Origin: Asterionellopsis glacialis
Lineage: Eukaryota; Bacillariophyta; Plagiogrammaphyceae; Rhaphoneidales; Asterionellopsidaceae
NCBI GenBank assembly: GCA_014885115.2
Contig: WKLE02000315.1
Location: forward strand, 33,437 to 55,311
Direction of reading: 5' to 3'
Length of the DNA: 21,875 bases
The position numbers and the translations under genes are program-made. The notes under the pieces were generated by a model. The model was not told where the DNA came from, searched no databases, and saw only the letters and a list, made by a program, of their open reading frames with translations. How positions within the stretch are numbered: position 1 is the first letter of the stretch; every line of letters begins with the position of its first letter. Positions 18,191-21,875 of the stretch are shown here, piece after piece.

Positions 18191-18527
18191 AGCGCGTGGG
18201 TCCGAAATTGAATTCATGTTCGATCATGTTTTCTTCCTCCTTTTTTTTATCATCTTAATACTGTAACAAGGCTGTTTCTGAACAAGTGGGAAGTACAGGT
18301 ACTCTTATAAACGGAAACGGTCAGGTACACCAAGTTACAATTCTGAAAACATACTTTCAACATCTCCTGACCCAACTCGATAGCTTTTGTCTCTGTAGCA
18401 CAAGCACACTTAAACAAAACCTGTCTAATATTCCATCTTCTTCTTTCCTCTAATCCAAAGCATCTGATTGAATATTGGACAAATTCCTTTACAAAAATAG
18501 CACAGAGCATAAGGAGTTACTGGGAAC

Positions 18528-20390
18528 ATGTCAACGAAAGAAAGCAAATGGATCAAGAACCCACAGGCACCTCGGCGCTTTAGGTCAGCATATATTTTAT
18601 TTTCACAGGCAAAACATGCAGACTTGCGCACTGAGTTATTGCGCCAAGAAAGCAAAACAAATCAAGTGCAGGTGAGTAAGAATGGTCTGGTGTGATTTTG
18701 TTAATGACCGTGACTCTCTTGACATGTTGGATACTGCATTCTTACGTCTATGTTACATCTCTATTGAATAATGTGCAAACTGATGACTGCAGACCACTGA
18801 TGTTGCCAAGCTTGTCTCTCAGGCATGGAGAAACCTTCCACCGGATGCTCGAAGGCATTGGGATGAGGCTGCCAAACAAGACAAGGCCCGATACCTTTAC
18901 GAAAAGGAGAAGTTCTCAGGTCCCTGGAGAATTGCCACATCGAGGAGGCAAAAAAAGAGCCCACATGCTCCTAAACGCCCACCGTCTGCATTCATCTTAT
19001 ACTTTAACACCAAACGTCCTGAAATTAGAAAGAAGTATCCTACTTTCGATAACACGCAAACTTCAAGATTCATCGCTCAGTTGTGGAAAAATGCCCCCGA
19101 AGCTGAGCGAAGTCCATTTGTCGAAGAAGCTAAGAGAAGTGGCCAGAAGTACAAGGAAGCCATAAGAACCTGGCGTGATTGTGATAAGAGAGCTCGAGAC
19201 AATTCACGCCAGGAGAGAGAAAATTTTGCCATGCAAAAGGCATTGGAAATGAAGCATTCGAGTGTTGCAAGAGGTCACCATGACATGGCTGCACCAGCTG
19301 AATCTAGTAGAGCTCTACATTCTCAATCAACTACCACAGAGCTTGAAGTATTCGGCGCTCAAGCTAGTATGGTGCATCAACTGTACCAATCCAAATCGCA
19401 TCCACACGGAAGTCAGGGTGCGAAAGCTGCACTATCTAGCAAACCTCCAGCAACAATTGCTTTGTTTCCTCCTCTGATGCAAATTCCGAACCAGATGCAT
19501 TTGCCTCAAGTGCATCAGACTGCGACACATCAACATGTGAATGGAATATCAAAGCAACACCTTGATCATACTTTGTTCCCAACCGCTACAACCTCACATA
19601 CCACCGATCCCAATTCTTCGTTGGCACCCGTTGGTCGGGCTAATGATGTTGCTTCGAGAGCAATGAGAGAATCAATGATGCAGTTATCAGCAACCGCCGG
19701 TCTTAATGGCTATCAAAACACGCGTCAAGCCCAGAACAACACTGAACAGTATGAAAATGACTCACACGGATATAAAAGGCTTACAGCACAGTACCCCCCT
19801 TTGGTGCACCCATGCACATCATTATCATCCACTGGGCTATTTCAACCCCAATCCCAACTCATGTTTCCTCATGGTGAAGCACAAGGAAACTCTGGCACTC
19901 CGTTGCTGCACCAAAAGAATGAAATGAAACAAGATGACTCAAAAAGTTCTCTATTATCAAGGCACACCGAAAAACAGCAAGTTACTGCTACGAATCCATC
20001 TGTTGGCACATTTTTAAGCAATTACGAAGAAAACAACCAACAGCCTACCCTTCCAATCTCCTACAATGGATATTATGGTGCTGCATATCTGGAGCCCAAT
20101 GCACTGGTCACCACTAAGGATGACACTACGATTTACCAGTCATTAGTAGAAGAAGATATTCTAACGCCACGACCATTTGCCGATGTGTTAGGAAACAAAC
20201 ACCTAGAAGACTCTCACTCGGAGTCAGATTTAGAAGCTTCAATTCTTGGAGATCGTAAGTATTGTTTACTACTCTCACTGTATGTTCAAATTCCAAAAAT
20301 GTATTCGAGTAACTTACTGCCTATTTGTGCGTTTGAAATTTCTTCTCTACCTAATATGTTACGTTTGTAGACTCCGATAAAGAAGAATGA
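18528..20390 (+). CDS. Protein with two HMG boxes, three exons
   Basis: Exons 18528-18671, 18793-20254 and 20371-20390 give 541 residues. The ATG at 18528 has an in-frame TAA shortly upstream (18510-18512). Box 1 (about residues 12-90) begins PQAPRRFRSAYILFSQAKHA and continues after intron 1 with LVSQAWRNLPPDARRHWDEA. Box 2 (about 107-175) begins APKRPPSAFILYFNTKRPEI and contains IAQLWKNAPEAERSPFVEEA. Both have the usual Pro/aromatic N-terminal strand, the central Trp and the basic C-terminal helix, so the protein should bend or package DNA; non-sequence-specific chromatin binding is typical of tandem boxes. The remaining two thirds is disordered and rich in Gln, His, Ser and Asn. Splicing intron 2 gives the short acidic end ILGDHSDKEE; reading through would instead add a hydrophobic tail. 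Box 1 is complete only when intron 1 is removed. Confidence 0.85.
18672..18792 (+). other. Intron 1 of HMG gene (121 nt)
   Basis: Donor CAG|GTGAGT, acceptor GATGACTGCAG|ACC, phase 0. It interrupts HMG box 1 between TNQVQ and TTDVAKLV. Confidence 0.9.
20255..20370 (+). other. Intron 2 of HMG gene (116 nt)
   Basis: Donor GATC|GTAAGT, acceptor TTACGTTTGTAG|ACTCC. The in-frame stop of the unspliced message is the TAG of the acceptor itself (20368-20370). Splicing gives a final acidic six codons (HSDKEE and stop at 20388-20390). Confidence 0.75.
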
Positions 20391-21389
20391 TTTATCAAAA
20401 TCATCAAGGAAGTTGTGTTGAATGCCATCATTCGACCGTTCAATCTTTGGGACCTCCCATTGTCTTATTTTTTTCCACTTTTCTATGTATTATTGCCGAA
20501 CACTTCCCGGACTTTTGACCACTTAGGGAACATGGATAGTTTTAAAAGCTAAAAGAGAACATAAAAATTTCTTCCCCACTTCTTGAGGGAGGAGAAAGCA
20601 ATGGCATCCTCGTGTGCTCCAATAATTTATATACAGTAGGCAACCTTCATCAGTTTTGAATGGACGACGGGGATGCGTATTTTGGAAAAATGTAGATAAA
20701 ATTAATAGACGATACATTCAGTTAAAGTTTATGTACACATACCGTAGTCGCCCCGTTATTCGACAAATGAGTTTCTCCGATGTTTATTTTGATGCACGGT
20801 ATTGAGAGTCCCTTACATACACACATGTTGGTCCATTTCAGTATATTTCAGTGTCTGCACCAATAAAAACTCGTGTTTTTTTCTCTCGAAGAGTTTAACT
20901 GTGTTCAACTGAGCGATGAAAATAAAGTTTAATAATACATCCTGCCTTTCGAAATGGACTGTGGTTCAAAGATCCAAAAAATGCCCCCCGGCTAGCAGGT
21001 TGTAATTTTCCAAATCGATATCCACCAGATAGATGGACCAAGGACTATATATTAATACATCATCATTATTTTTCACGGTCAGCACTTGTTTTAAAAATTG
21101 ACATTGGGTTTTTATTATATATTGAATCCTCCAGAAAAAAATATTATATATTGTATATCATTGATGATACTCGTACCAGGTACTCGATGTCACAAGTATT
21201 CGCTTCTCCTGTTTCTGGCAGCATACGATGTAGGATTAGGCTGAGGAAGGAAGGCCAAGCCTCACATAGTCGTACCTTATACAAGTAGTCCTAGAGTCCT
21301 AACCATTCTTGAATAGGTGCTTACAATGACACGTGACTAGAGGGGTCTATCTCAATGTCCACGTGACAATAAATAACTGCCTTACCAGT
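20391..21389. other. Region downstream of HMG gene
   Basis: AT-rich and without supported genes. AATAAA at 20862-20867 is a possible polyadenylation signal for the HMG gene, though far from its stop. Several TATATT-rich stretches occur at about 21,040-21,160. Confidence 0.5.
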
Positions 21390-21735
21390 GTACAGGTACG
21401 CTAGTTATCTACTACTTGGTACCAGTTTAATTTCCGTACAGGTAACGTCGTTTTGAAAGGTGATTTGGTCGGTGGTCGCGAATGGATTGTGCTGTGTGCA
21501 ACCCAAAAATTTTTTCTCTTGCCAGCAAATTTAGTATTCTGGAATCTAGAATCTGAAGAAGAAAAAATATTTGACAACTATGATCCCTGCAAACTGAGAG
21601 TCTACCAGGTTCTGTACCGGTGAGTAGATCCAGGAACGCACCTTGTACACGTACCGTACAAGGTACACGGTATGGTATTCGTACGGTAGGTCTAGAACTC
21701 GGTTTACCAGGGTTAGGACTATCTGTACAAGGTAG
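21390..21735. repeat. Second cluster of GTAC-centred palindromes
   Basis: Same vocabulary as 17,930-18,190: TACAGGTA, TTGGTACCAG, TACCAGGT, GTACCGTACAAGGTAC. A 9-bp inverted repeat ACCTTGTAC/GTACAAGGT lies at 21640-21648 and 21656-21664. Confidence 0.75.
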
Positions 21736-21743
21736 GTCGTAGA

Positions 21744-21875
21744 ACCTCTCTCTAGAGAGAGGTCCTCTCTCTCTCTCTCTAGTAGAGAGAGAGTAGACCT
21801 CTCTCTCTAGAGAGAGGGAGAGAGAGAGGTAAACACATTCAGTTTGTAATCGAGTCTCTAGAGAGAGAGAGAATC
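21744..21875. repeat. GA/CT palindromic simple repeats at window end
   Basis: Begins with a perfect 20-bp palindrome (21744-21763) centred on TCTAGA. CT runs and GA runs then alternate, with further CTCTAGAG centres near 21808 and 21859. The left part of the GTAC cluster at 17,932-17,947 contains a similar near-palindrome followed by GGTCCT, so both repeat types belong together. Such sequence breaks assemblies, which may be why the window ends here. Confidence 0.85.

Larger units (their letters stand above)
16380..18527. other. Non-coding region rich in GTAC words
   Basis: No gene is supported on either strand. A perfect donor-like AACAAG|GTAAGT at 16391 follows the broken gene and may be a relic of its next intron. 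From about 16,500 onwards GTAC, CAGGTA and TACCTG words become frequent, peaking at 17,930-18,190 (listed separately). The last 330 bp before 18528 should hold the promoter of the HMG gene and include a T-rich run at about 18238-18250. Confidence 0.5.

Noticed and set aside
18692..19165. 157-residue plus frame and minus-strand frame 18761-18964
   Set aside because: Both overlap exon 2 of the HMG gene in the wrong frame and run through its intron.

Overview
The window looks like nuclear DNA from a diatom or a close stramenopile relative. The evidence is a plastid protease whose leader has a diatom-type signal-peptide/transit-peptide junction (SGA|FF) followed by a thylakoid-lumen signal, a helicase-associated (HA) domain protein of the kind common in diatoms, a protein with four WRKY19-type Cys/His fingers, an HMG-box protein, and short GT-AG introns of 106-121 nt. 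The species was not determined. The right edge ends in palindromic repeat sequence, which may be a contig end.

Layout. Bases 1-3166 are AT-rich, contain no CpG dinucleotide that I could find, and have no intact gene; this is probably a decayed, formerly methylated repeat. From about 3.24 kb CpG is normal again. Genes then follow: a small acidic unknown protein (4100-4489, +); an HA-domain protein with one intron (5236-6901, +); a thylakoid-lumen C-terminal processing protease (7322-8848, -); a possible small two-helix membrane protein (9071-9337, -); an FHA-domain protein (9378-10697, +); and a long Pro/His-rich protein with four zinc fingers near its C terminus (12133-14871, +). Next comes a broken gene of unknown family (about 15382-16357, +), a non-coding stretch rich in GTAC palindromes (to about 18.2 kb), and a two-box HMG protein with three exons (18528-20390, +). 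After it there is non-coding sequence, then a second GTAC palindrome cluster and GA/CT palindromes up to the end.

Four of the six best-supported genes look like nuclear DNA-binding or phospho-signalling proteins with long disordered regions (HA, FHA, zinc finger, double HMG box). They are not an operon, and nothing in the sequence shows that they act together. The protease is a housekeeping factor for photosystem II D1 maturation.

The strongest leads are: the total absence of CpG over 3.17 kb with a fairly sharp right boundary; eight HxRxxS motifs, the consensus of NDR/LATS-class kinases, in the zinc-finger protein; and a previously intact reading frame in pieces at 15.4-16.4 kb. All gene models here were made by eye, without transcripts or database searches.
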